A stretch of DNA of 11,890 bases from Euperipatoides rowelli (GCA_003024985.2 PXIH01S0001336.1); one strand, 5' to 3'; shown: positions 1 through 7,817, numbered from the stretch's first letter. A program made the numbers and translations. The notes: generated from the sequence alone by a model not told the origin.

Positions 1-1109
1 TAAATAACTTTTTTGTTTTTAATTTTCTTTTTTTTTTTTTCTGGTGGAAATTTTTTTTTTTAGTAAAAATCTTTGAAAATCAATAATTAAAAAAAAATAA
101 AAAAAATCCGTTACATTTGACCTTAAAAAAATTATTATTCTGGAAATTTACTTTATTTATTTTATTTCCACCAATATTTGAAAACAAATTTGTAAACAGT
201 AATAATGAAACAGATCGTTCTTTGGCAGCATCTATCATATCAAAATATCATTAAATTAGACAAACAGACCCTGTGATTTTTTTAAACAAGTCATTGATGA
301 TAGGGGGAAAAAACTAACTTGAATAAAAACAGGGAAGTTGATTAATATTTTAGTTGTAATTACAATAAAATCAAGTTTAAAAATTAGTAGACCGGAAAAG
401 CAAAAAAAAAAAAAAAAAACAGCAAATAAATTTACAATATCGATTAAATAAATAAATCTAATGCTTCGTTTTGAATATTCTATCCGTCAGTAATTAAATT
501 TTATCTTTAAAAAAATTCATATTGTAATTTAAAATTAAACAACAAATTATTGTGTTTCAAAGATTATTTTGTAGATTGTTTCTCCTAGGAATAATGATCA
601 TCATATTTGGATTTTAAAGTTCATCAAATTTGGAAAACCGGAAATATTTATAATATAGTTTTCAAACGGCCCTATATCACAAAGGTATGATAAGCGTTTT
701 GAATATTCTTATAATTCATTATTTAAAAATAGTTATTTTTGTATATATTAATAATGCATATTCGAATTTAGTTAGTGCTATATTAAGTCATTTAATAATT
801 TATTACCCTCTATCATTATTAGGTCCTTTGTAATTATTTCGAACTTAGCCTATCCTTTTGATTTCTCCCTCTATCTATTAATTGATGTTAAATTTCAATT
901 ACAGAGCCTATAATAAGGCAGTGTAATGACCGGAAGGGAAAAATCCAATGAGAAAGCAAAATTAAAATAGTCTGGTAATGACCCCATGTTTCATAGAGCA
1001 TAATATCTCTTTACAGACTGAATAGTTGATTAAACTCTATAAAAAAGGAACTGAATTTTAAAAAAATGTTGGCTGAAGTATATGTGTTCTTTACTTCTTT
1101 CTCTGCAAT
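1..1109. other. AT-rich non-coding DNA
   Basis: No open frame of useful length, RNA gene or recognisable transposon end is visible. The stretch holds many homopolymer runs of T and A, the longest being an A run near 401-419. The 15-mer CGTTTTGAATATTCT occurs at 467-481 and again at 694-708, but the flanks diverge quickly, so this is weak evidence of an old dispersed repeat. Confidence 0.6.
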
Positions 1110-1115
1110 GTTAAC

Positions 1116-1314
1116 TGCAGAAACTGGACATCTAAAATTTTTCAAAATGTTAAGTAGCAGCAAAAACAAAAATGTATATAAGAGGTTGTTTTTAATTTAG
1201 AATGATGTAATTTGGAATATATGTTCTTTATCACAATTAACAATTTTTTTTTAAAAAAAAATTTCATTGGTCAAAAAACAAATTTTTGCACACTGCAGAT
1301 GTCCCGATTCTGCA
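1116..1314. repeat. Small imperfect inverted-repeat element (possible MITE relic)
   Basis: The 18 bases at 1116-1133 (TGCAGAAACTGGACATCT) match the reverse complement of 1297-1314 at 16 of 18 positions, with 163 bases between the arms. Inside lies a perfect 22-bp A/T palindrome at 1242-1263 built on T9A9. The size, inverted ends and lack of coding are typical of a miniature inverted-repeat transposon. No convincing target duplication is visible outside the arms, so the call is tentative. Confidence 0.35.
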
Positions 1315-1320
1315 ATAATT

Positions 1321-1766
1321 ATTAAAAGTTAACCTGCTATTTTTTGTATATATTTAGTTTATTCAATAAAATATTAATCAAATATAATTCAAAATAGTAA
1401 CCTAATTTAAAAATGCACCAAAAATGAACAAAATACAATGTATTTATAAGTTACAAAATGAAAATTACTGTAATAAAAGTTTCTAGAAAGATTAATGCCT
1501 AAGATTGCATAAGTGTTTTCCTTTGTCTGGTTCAGCATTTTTTATCAACTATTGGTCACTCTAAAACATTGTTGCAAAATTGCAAGTGAGTTTCAGGTAT
1601 AGAGAATAAAGTTTTCCGAATGTCTGAACATTATGTTTTTCATAACTGGATTTTGCTTTCATAGGCTCTTGTAATAGGTAAATTCACTGATTTCTTTGTA
1701 GTTTTTAAACGTGATTTTGTGTTCTGTTAACCCTTTAATTAATTATTTACAGAGTAGTACTGCTGG
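1321..1766. other. AT-rich non-coding DNA
   Basis: Nothing recognisable was found on either strand: no open frame, no paired repeats, no RNA-gene motif. Confidence 0.5.
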
Positions 1767-1790
1767 ATTATTATTATTATTATTATTATT
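1767..1790. repeat. (ATT)8 microsatellite
   Basis: Eight perfect ATT units run without interruption. This is a simple sequence repeat of the sort common in AT-rich animal genomes and is likely to vary in length between individuals. Confidence 0.95.
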
Positions 1791-1903
1791 GACTGACTTC
1801 GTCCAATGAGTACAACTGTTAAGAATGAAGACTCTACCTTAGGGTGACCAGATATTGTTGTGCTCAAAGTAGGACATTTGATTGCTCAAAGTAGAACATT
1901 ATT

Positions 1904-2016
1904 CAGAGGTGGCGCTTAGGGTTTTTGGGCTCCCCTGCAAAATATTAAATGGGGACCCTGTATCCACAGAGGCCCCTCTGCTCGGCAGGGTTTGTGGGGC
2001 CTTATCAACGCCACTG
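1904..2016. mobile_element. Possible second hAT-like element nested in the first
   Basis: This 113-bp piece is clearly richer in G and C than its surroundings. It starts CAGAGGTGGCGCTTAGGG and its reverse complement starts CAGTGGCGTTGATAAGG. Ends beginning CAGTGGCG are common among hAT elements. The 8 bases on each side do not match, so a target duplication is not supported and the boundaries are approximate. It could instead be internal sequence of the host element. Confidence 0.4.
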
Positions 2017-2030
2017 TACTGTATGTAGGC

Positions 2031-2050
2031 TATATATATATATATATATA
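2031..2050. repeat. (TA)10 microsatellite inside the hAT element
   Basis: Ten perfect TA units lie directly after the GC-rich nested segment. This is a simple sequence repeat with no other feature. Confidence 0.9.
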
Positions 2051-2400
2051 ATTTTTTACCGTAATGACGAAAATATGTGCAGATGTCAAAAACACAGTAG
2101 GGTTCTGCGAGTTTTAACATCTGTATATTTCAGATAATTGTGGAGTAGTGACGTTTGGGTTGCCATAAGTTGATAGAGTCAAAATTAATTTCCATTTATT
2201 GTATTTGTAAGCTTCATTCTTTTTTTTTTAAAAAAATATACCTTTCTATCAGGCTCAGCAAATTTCATTTTTATTAAAAAAAAAAACTGTAAAGTAGGAC
2301 ATTAGTGTTTTTTTACCTGGGGAGGGAGGACGGAGGACAAATGATGAAATTGTAGGACATGTCCTCCCAAAGTAGGACGGGTGGTCACCCTACTCTACCT

Positions 2401-2861
2401 CACAAGCAATGTGTACAATTTTTATGGAAATTTTTAATTTATTGATCCTTTTATTTACATCAGAACAAAACTCTTACAGCTAGCTTTCCACCATTACACA
2501 TTCTGTAATCCAGAATGTTGGGTTTCATCAGGCTTCTATTAGGATAAAACATAATACAAAAACTCAAATTAAAAATAAATAAAAATAGCTTCTTACTTCC
2601 AATTCCTTGTTGGTATATTTCTCATGTTAATTAAATTTAAAAGAACTTAGATAGTATGTCGCTGTAACTACAACATTGAATAACTTCATTTTCTGATTAA
2701 ACAGATATCAGAAAATACTTCACACATTTTTCTTTTCATTCCTTTCTTTGCTGAAGAGAAACACACCAGCAGTCTACTTTTAACTTATATCTCCATATTC
2801 CTTTATTTCCTTCCTGCCCTTTAGCAGATTCAAATACAACCACAAAATTAACATACATAAG
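2401..2861. other. Unassigned AT-rich DNA with a short hairpin
   Basis: No coding frame is visible. A perfect 8-bp stem with a 5-base loop lies at 2498-2518 (ACATTCTG and CAGAATGT). On the minus strand the area around 2400-2530 has a TGTAAATAAA-type signal followed by A-rich sequence, which could be the 3' end of an old retroposon, but no boundary or coding supports this. Confidence 0.4.
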
Positions 2862-2907
2862 GGCTTATTTAAGGTCAAAAGGTTACCCTTTTGACCTTAA
2901 ATAAGCC
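2862..2907. repeat. Perfect 21-bp fold-back at the broken edge of the gypsy element
   Basis: Bases 2862-2882 are the exact reverse complement of 2887-2907, with only TTAC between them. The right arm is gypsy reverse transcriptase coding sequence. The left arm is therefore an inverted copy of it, and sequence further left shows no gypsy similarity. A fold-back of this shape is what template switching at a break would leave. Confidence 0.85.
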
Positions 2908-3070
2908 TCTGCTCCAGAAATCTTCCAGCAATTAATGGACAAAATCATTAACAACATTCAAAATACCATCTTCTACTTAGATGACATTCATGTAGCCAAC
3001 CAGATATGGAAACTTACCTCACAGACGTAAAAATATTATTTGATAGGCTAGGAAAAAACAGGAATCCGTG
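2887..3070 (+). pseudogene. Gypsy reverse transcriptase, palm fragment
   Basis: Translation in frame 1 from 2887 gives an in-frame TAA at 2902, then SAPEIFQQLMDKII and, at 2974-2985, the catalytic motif YLDD. These are the conserved palm blocks of gypsy reverse transcriptases, which copy element RNA into DNA in virus-like particles. After the DDI triplet the similarity moves to frame 3 near 3000 (METYLTDVKILFDRLG), showing a small indel. The frame then stops at the SINE insertion and resumes in the same register after it. The fingers and the start of the palm, including the first catalytic aspartate, are absent. Confidence 0.9.
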
Positions 3071-3073
3071 AAA

Positions 3074-3386
3074 CCCCGTTGGAGTAGTCGAGTGGGTAAG
3101 AGACTCCACTTGGTGTTAGGGAGCTAGGCTTGCTACTGGTTCAAATCCGGGGAAATCTTCATTCTCCGGATTACATAATTCAAGTATAATATGAGCTTTA
3201 CTCGGAATACTAATCCAAATCATTTTAACCATATGACCTAGAAGTTTTTCCTGAAAATGTTATAGTCAGCCAAATATTAAAAAGTTGTAAAATTGTTAAA
3301 ACTAAAATTTGATTTAAAATTGATGTAAATATTGTAAATAAAGTTCTGTTTGTAGCCCCTGCTAAAAAATAAATAAATAAATAAAT
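3074..3386 (+). mobile_element. tRNA-derived SINE inserted into the gypsy RT
   Basis: The head resembles a tRNA of the Ser/Leu type: an A-box-like region (GTCGAGTGGGTAAGAG, about 3087-3102) and a near-perfect B box GGTTCAAATCC at 3138-3148, the two internal promoter parts used by RNA polymerase III. The body carries a hairpin overlapping the B box (3144-3172) and an AT-rich 3' region ending in an (AAAT)n tail at 3366-3386. Gypsy coding stops just before it and resumes just after it, which fixes the limits within a few bases. The only direct repeat is a short GTGAA at 3068-3072 and 3387-3391, so the target duplication is short or decayed. A second, diverged copy lies at 6150-6385. Confidence 0.85.
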
Positions 3387-4080
3387 GTGAATGCTTAAAG
3401 ATATGTCATTAATGCACAAGGCATACAGCCAGCCAGAGTAAAAGTTGAGGCCATCTTAACTGCACCTGAACCACAAAACCTTGATCGACTTAAATCATTA
3501 CTAGGATCCGTTAACTATTATAGGAAATTTATTCCAAATCTGTCTACCATTATTGCACCAATAAATGATCTACTGACTGAAAATAGCACTTGTCTGTGGG
3601 ACAAGAGTCTAAGGAAGCCTATATTACACTCAAGGAAATAATTAACCCACTGTTCTCCGGACCTAGAAATCACTGTTGCAGCCAGTGCTTCATCGAATTG
3701 GTTAGGTTCTATCATCTCACACATTGACCAAAAAGATCTTGAATGTCCCATAGCCGTTGCCTCTCGGATCCTCACCTCAACTGAGAAAAATTACTCACAG
3801 AGCGATAAGGAGGCATTAGCGATCATCTTTGCTTTAAAAAAAATTCACCAGTTTGTATATGGGTGAAATTATATTCTATTAACGGATCACAAATCACTTA
3901 CACACATATACAATAAGGGAAGGCAAATAACTACACTAGCTGCTAATAGACTACAGCAATGGGCAATAATCTTATCAGTGTATGATTATAACATCAAATA
4001 TAGGCTCTCAAAACAATACAGCAATGTTAATGCCTTTCATGACTACCATGTCCACATGACCCAGTCATTTCATGTGCTGA
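3387..4080 (+). pseudogene. Gypsy RT thumb/connection and RNase H, degenerate
   Basis: Frame 3 resumes here and carries the gypsy block GSVNYYRKFIPNL (from 3504), then RNase H, which removes the RNA strand after reverse transcription. RNase H blocks include ASRILTSTEKNYSQSDKEAL (about 3756-3815), LLTDHKSLTHIY and RLQQWAIILS. The first catalytic aspartate is replaced by serine at 3684-3686, so the enzyme would be inactive even without the stops. In-frame stops include a TAA soon after 3387, another near 3645 in a locally frameshifted patch, and TGA at 3864-3866, where the family usually has arginine or lysine; a CGA to TGA transition would explain it. Confidence 0.9.
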
Positions 4081-4299
4081 ACTGGAATGACCAACACTCC
4101 TAATTGCACAAATTGAAGATGTTCCTCTAACTGATAAAGAAATCATCATTGAAAGTACCAAAATCAACATTTTCAAACAATTGCTCCATTACACAAAAAA
4201 TGGCTGGCCACACACTTCTATTCTCCCATCTCTAATTGAATACCTTAATAAAAGCGAGGAACTGACCATTCAAGAAGGATCTCTATTATAGACCGACAG

Positions 4300-5385
4300 A
4301 GTAGTAATTCCCCAGTAACTACAGGAACAATTACTAAATAAATTGCACAAGAACCATACTAGAATTGTACGTATGAAGATGCTTGCACACATCCTTTTCT
4401 GGTAGCCTAGACTAGCTAAAGACATCAAACAGGTCACCCAGAAAATAATGTTATTACTGCTTATTATTTGTGGAAGATCCTCCCAAGGCACACCTACACC
4501 CCTGGATAAAGCCATCTACTCCATAGAAGCGTTTCCACATCGACTTTGCCAGACCTATAGCTGGTTACACCTACTTAGTACTCATTAATGCCTACTCTAA
4601 ATGGCCAGAAGTAGTCTCAATGTCCACTAATGATAGAAGTCACATGAAACTGGTACTTGAAAATTTCTTCACATGCTATGGATACCCGGTCCACATCGTA
4701 TCCGATAATGGTATGCAGTTTACCTCAGAAGCCTTCACTATATACTGTAAAAATAGAAACATTCATCATACCTTTTCACCCCCATTTCATCCTGCAACTA
4801 ATCACCAAGCTGAAAGGTTTGTGTAAACCTTCAAAAACTTCTTATATCATCTAGACAATTTCTCCAACTTGGCAATCAAAATCAATAATCTATTGTTTGC
4901 ATGCAGGAGCATGCCATCTACTTCCACCAACAAAACCCCAGCAGAACGCATCTTAGGAAGGCCACTAAGAAACAGATGCCATCTCATCAAACCACCTAGT
5001 AGCCTGCCTCAATCCTACACATTGGAATACACCAGAAATCTCTGGACATTCAAGATTGGAGACCATGTCTTTTCCAGAATTTATTCACAAAATAAATTAG
5101 CTAAAAGATAGGAACCTGGTAACATAGATCTTAGGCCCAGTAACTTACCTAATCAACCTGGGGAAGGAGGGAGAAGTAAGAGACATATTGATCAACTGTG
5201 CTCATTATCACATCCATTGGAAGCAGGTCCACAAGCCTCAAGGCTACCCACGCATTCAGAAGCCAAATACTGGCACCTCACACCACACAGATCAGCTACT
5301 CTGCCAGAAAACAGGCAGCCTCCCTCTCTACCAGCCAGGTGCCAGGACATGCCATCCACCACTCTGGTTGACCCATTGATGTACT
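4300..5385 (+). pseudogene. Gypsy integrase, degenerate
   Basis: Integrase inserts the DNA copy into the genome. An HxxH half of the zinc-binding domain is seen in frame 2 (histidines at 4346 and 4355) and the matching CxxC in frame 3 (4449-4460), so an indel lies between. The catalytic core follows in frame 3: Asp at 4542 (HIDFA), Asp at 4704 (SDNGMQF) and Glu at 4812 (HQAERF). The second and third are separated by 35 residues, the usual D,D-35-E spacing. A C-terminal GDHVFSRIYS block and a RHIDQL block follow. In-frame stops are TAG 4403, TAG 4524, TAA 4824 and TAG 5109; three of them sit where tryptophan is usual in the family. Confidence 0.92.
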
Positions 5386-5387
5386 GT

Positions 5388-5399
5388 GAGGGGGGATGG
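5388..5399 (+). promoter_or_regulatory. Polypurine tract of the gypsy element
   Basis: GAGGGGGGATGG lies directly before the TG that opens the 3' LTR. In LTR retrotransposons a purine run in this position resists RNase H and primes plus-strand DNA synthesis. Its position supports the LTR boundary. Confidence 0.75.
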
Positions 5400-5580
5400 T
5401 GTTATATATTAAAAGAGAATACACATGCTATACAAGCACCTAGTTAGCCTTTATTTATTTTCCTAGCCGAGCGGTTGCTCGTGTTATTTTCTAGTTATGT
5501 AATCTAGTTAGTTGTATATTAAACTAAACCTTAATATTTTAATCTGTATACTTATTCACTAGTAATCTACAAAAATAACA
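5400..5580 (+). repeat. 3' LTR of the gypsy element (181 bp)
   Basis: The repeat opens TGTTAT and closes ATAACA, a perfect 6-bp inverted repeat of the usual TG...CA form, directly after a polypurine tract. At 181 bp it is short for a gypsy LTR. No 5' partner exists in the window, so the two-copy test cannot be done and the right boundary rests only on the terminal inverted repeat. Confidence 0.7.
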
Positions 5581-5873
5581 CTAAGTAAACATGAAAATGA
5601 CACAATCAAGCACATCTATGTGAACACACAACAAAGTTATAAAAAAAAACATTTTACATCTCATCTAGTTAATGGATATTTAGGATACACAAACAACATT
5701 ATATTCAGTATTCATTAGAAATTTTTATTAAATGTGTATCTTTTAACCTGTAACCAAGAAGATAGTGTGTTATACCACCCCACCAATTATTTCAAATGTC
5801 ACTGCTCAATGATGTAATGTAGCAGATAATGAAAGGCCTCACATAACTTTCAGTCATTTAGTTTTCAACCATC

Positions 5874-5892
5874 TGTGTGTGTGTGTGTGTGT
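5874..5892. repeat. (TG)9 microsatellite
   Basis: An uninterrupted run of TG dinucleotides lies inside the piggyBac-like element. This is a simple repeat. Confidence 0.9.
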
Positions 5893-6149
5893 AACATCTC
5901 TGGCTTTTATATTGAGAAGAATCTGTTTTATTTTTGCATTGGTGTGCTCCAACCTTAGATCAGAATATACTCTATATGGTCTAAGGCTCCAACACCCTAT
6001 GTCCTCGAATACATAACTTATTTTTAATCCTGTCCCCCTGATTTCATGAATGACAAAGGCTGACAAAGGTGATTTTAGTGGTGATGAGAATGGCAATATA
6101 CACCCTGATTTTGGACTAGGCCTGTGGGTGAGGAATGCCTAAAATAAAC

Positions 6150-6385
6150 TTCTGCCAAAAGCCTTGCGGCTGCTGACTAGGATAAACTGGAACCATGAGG
6201 TTACAAGGTTGAATCCGGAGAAGACCATTTTTTCTTCGGATTACTTAGATATAGAACAGAAGTTTTTTCATGAATTATATTCTTCAAGAAATTATTGTAA
6301 ACTCAAATAATTGTTTATTTATTAAGTTATTGTAAAAATTCATTATTGTATCATACTCGGTTGTAATAAAATAATATTTCCTCTC
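6150..6385 (+). mobile_element. Second, diverged copy of the tRNA-derived SINE
   Basis: A B-box-like GGTTGAATCC lies at 6207-6216, preceded by a weak A-box-like TGCTGACTAGG at 6171-6181. The segment 6212-6250 (AATCCGG, then CATT, then CGGATTAC) lines up with 3144-3180 of the first copy, and AGAAGTTTTTTCATGAA near 6257 lines up with AGAAGTTTTTCCTGAAA near 3240. The tRNA-like head is poorly preserved and no target duplication was found, so both limits are approximate. It lies wholly within the piggyBac-like element. Confidence 0.65.
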
Positions 6386-6720
6386 AGTGGGAGGACATTT
6401 ATTTTTAATATAATACATTCAAAAAAGAAAAGTGACATTTTTAATATTGTTTCCTTGTGGTTCCCATTAAAATATTTCTTAAAAATTCTAATAAAATTCC
6501 TCTCATTCTTTAGGGATACTTTTTATATAATATTATGTTATATATCAAATATAATACAGTATTTTGTTTCTATCCTCATTAATAACCCAAGGTTAAGTAA
6601 CATAGACTGGGGTGGTATACCAGCCCACCTCCTCTATTACTTACAGTAGTTTCATCTCCTTGGTTACAGGTTAAATATATTTTTGAGATAAGATAAAAAT
6701 GATTGACAATATTAAACTTA

Positions 6721-6737
6721 TTTAAATTCTTTTGCAG
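6721..6737 (+). promoter_or_regulatory. Probable 3' splice acceptor before the GPCR coding exon
   Basis: TTTAAATTCTTTTGCAG is a T-rich tract ending in CAG, close to the metazoan acceptor consensus. It ends 4 bases before the ATG at 6742. This suggests a non-coding first exon upstream and a single coding exon here. The upstream exon and its donor were not identified; the piggyBac-like element may lie in the intron between them. Confidence 0.6.
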
Positions 6738-6741
6738 AAAA

Positions 6742-7776
6742 ATGGGTGACCACAAAGATATGAAGAATTCATCTGAAAATCAGGAGGCTAATAACATAAA
6801 CTCAAGTCTGGCAGAAAACTCAGAGTATATGAGTGAAATAAATTTAGCGCAAGGAGTTTTAAATATGGGATATAACCAAATTATGCCAATAATTCTATTT
6901 TTTGGCATTGTAGGGAATGTGCTTAATATTTTGATCTTTAATCGTAAATGTATGAAAGCGGTTACATATTCCTACTTTAGGTACCTATCTGTATCAGATC
7001 TGATAGCTATTGTTTCTTGGAGTTTTGTTTGCATTGGAATGAAATCAGAGATTACTTGGATGATGGTAACCTTTATGTATCTGTATTCTTTAGCGATTAA
7101 CACAAGTATTATGCTTTTTACAGCTGTCTGCATTGAACGTTATTTTTCAATGTGTGTTCCATCAAAATCCAAAGCTATTCAAAATCCAAAATTTTCACGA
7201 TATTTAATACTTGGTATTATTGGAGTCAATTTTATAATTTTGATTTTCCATATAGCGTTACTCTTTACTGCATGGATGAATGATGTCATAATGAAATTTT
7301 ACGTGTGGATGTATTTTTTAATTACACGGCTGATTCCATCATTGTTAATAATTGCATCTAACATTAGAATGGTGATTGAATTTCGAAAAATTATTCGAAT
7401 TCAAGTGGACATAACAAGCCCTGAAGATGTTAAAAAAGCACGTAGAGAAAATCGCTTAGTATTAATACTGTTATACACTGGTCTTCTTTATGTTGTTTGT
7501 GAAGTACCATTTATTTTATATTTAATAATGGCATTCCATAATGTATATCCTCCTTATACAAGTGCAGTTTTACATATTATCACTGCCTTTATGGAAAAAA
7601 TTAATTCTGCAACTAGTTTCTATATTTATTTTTGTACTATTAAGAAATTCCGTCACATCGTTTTAACTCCTTTTAAAAATAAGTTAAAGGGTGTCCCAAT
7701 ATCTAGGATAGATGAAGAGGATACAGATTCTGAGGTTTTTCAAGTACAAAAAGAAATGGTTGAAAATAAGGAATAA
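6742..7776 (+). CDS. Class A (rhodopsin-like) GPCR, probable neuropeptide-type receptor
   Basis: Predicted 344-residue plasma-membrane receptor coupling an extracellular ligand, probably a peptide, to G proteins. I start at the ATG at 6742; the frame is open upstream, but only from a TTG that would lie in the presumed intron. Seven hydrophobic segments are visible: TM1 about 46-67 with GN at 58-59, TM2 78-98 with Asp86, TM3 106-131 ending in ERY (132-134), TM4 153-176, TM5 188-210 with Pro199, TM6 238-262 with CEVP (253-256), TM7 274-298. The N-terminus has two N-glycosylation sequons (Asn9, Asn20) and no signal peptide. TM7 reads NSATSFYIY instead of ending in NPxxY, as in FMRFamide-receptor-like proteins, and KKFR opens helix 8. 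The conserved extracellular cysteine at TM3 position 3.25 is Met108 and the short second extracellular loop has no cysteine, so the usual disulfide is missing. TM4 lacks its usual tryptophan. The ligand and exact subfamily cannot be told. Confidence 0.92.
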   Translation: MGDHKDMKNSSENQEANNINSSLAENSEYMSEINLAQGVLNMGYNQIMPIILFFGIVGNVLNILIFNRKCMKAVTYSYFRYLSVSDLIAIVSWSFVCIGMKSEITWMMVTFMYLYSLAINTSIMLFTAVCIERYFSMCVPSKSKAIQNPKFSRYLILGIIGVNFIILIFHIALLFTAWMNDVIMKFYVWMYFLITRLIPSLLIIASNIRMVIEFRKIIRIQVDITSPEDVKKARRENRLVLILLYTGLLYVVCEVPFILYLIMAFHNVYPPYTSAVLHIITAFMEKINSATSFYIYFCTIKKFRHIVLTPFKNKLKGVPISRIDEEDTDSEVFQVQKEMVENKE

Positions 7777-7817
7777 ATTATTTAAGAACAAAGCTAAGTA
7801 ATTACTTTTATGTACTG

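Larger units (their letters stand above)
1840..2392. mobile_element. Non-autonomous hAT DNA transposon with perfect target duplication
   Basis: The element begins TAGGGTGACCA (1840-1850) and ends TGGTCACCCTA (2382-2392), an 11-bp perfect terminal inverted repeat. It is flanked by identical 8-bp copies of CTCTACCT at 1832-1839 and 2393-2400. An 8-bp target duplication is the hallmark of hAT elements, and the central TA fits the nnnTAnnn pattern reported for the Buster group. Just inside the ends the motif GTAGGAC recurs (1869, 2294, 2352, 2372), as expected for subterminal transposase sites; AGGACATGTCCT at 2354-2365 is a 12-bp palindrome. No transposase coding is present in the 553 bp, so any movement depended on an enzyme made elsewhere. 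The intact target duplication argues for a fairly recent insertion. Short open frames inside it have no recognisable features and I treat them as chance. Confidence 0.9.
2887..5580 (+). mobile_element. 5'-truncated Ty3/gypsy LTR retrotransposon
   Basis: Reverse transcriptase, RNase H, integrase, polypurine tract and 3' LTR follow in the order typical of Ty3/gypsy pol, all on the plus strand. Everything 5' of the middle of the RT domain (5' LTR, gag, protease) is missing; the break coincides with the fold-back at 2862-2907. The reading frame changes several times, contains many stop codons and is interrupted by a SINE, so the copy is dead. The RT, the integrase and its C-terminal tail resemble the K02A2.6-like gypsy pol proteins widespread in invertebrates. 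The age relative to other insertions is clear: the SINE came later. Confidence 0.92.
5747..6670. mobile_element. piggyBac-like non-autonomous transposon, 924 bp
   Basis: TTAA occurs at 5743-5746 and 6671-6674. Between these sites the ends are CCTGTAACCAAGAAGAT (5747-5763) and its inverted copy at 6654-6670, matching at 16 of 17 positions. Duplicated TTAA next to ends starting with CC is the signature of piggyBac-superfamily insertions. A second inverted block, TATACCACCCCA at 5771-5782 against 6608-6619, lies further in; the right side has about 27 extra bases between blocks. No transposase coding is visible, so it would have moved in trans. It contains a (TG)n tract and a SINE copy. Its right edge is 71 bases from the start codon of the GPCR gene. 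Confidence 0.75.

Noticed and set aside
1899-2137. Overlapping small open frames of 62-73 codons on both strands
   Set aside because: They lie in the non-autonomous hAT element and run through a (TA)n tract; their products are low in complexity with no recognisable domain.
2522-2531. CTGATGA next to GAAAC-like bases on the minus strand, recalling a hammerhead ribozyme core
   Set aside because: There is no stem II between the core parts and no flanking stems I or III, so it is a chance match.
3075-3150. Possible functional tRNA gene (Ser/Leu-like) with A and B boxes
   Set aside because: The acceptor stem and anticodon arm do not close properly, the sequence continues into an AT-rich body with an (AAAT)n tail, and it interrupts gypsy coding. 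It fits a SINE head.
3518-3775. 85-codon minus-strand open frame
   Set aside because: It is antisense to gypsy RT/RNase H, which explains this region.
4270-4515. 81-codon minus-strand open frame
   Set aside because: It is antisense to the gypsy integrase zinc-binding region and has no features of its own.
1-5399. Search for a 5' LTR partner of 5400-5580
   Set aside because: No second copy of the TGTTAT... repeat was seen upstream, in keeping with 5' truncation inside the RT.
5854-6096. 80-codon minus-strand open frame
   Set aside because: It begins its C-terminus in a (TG)n microsatellite inside the piggyBac-like element and lacks any domain pattern.
6455-6649. 64-codon hydrophobic open frame upstream of the GPCR
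   Set aside because: Its hydrophobicity follows from T-rich DNA, it lies in the piggyBac-like element, and it ends in the terminal repeat.
6703-6741. 13 extra N-terminal codons of the GPCR frame, from a TTG
   Set aside because: TTG is not a credible start in an animal gene, and the stretch contains the probable splice acceptor. ATG at 6742 is preferred.
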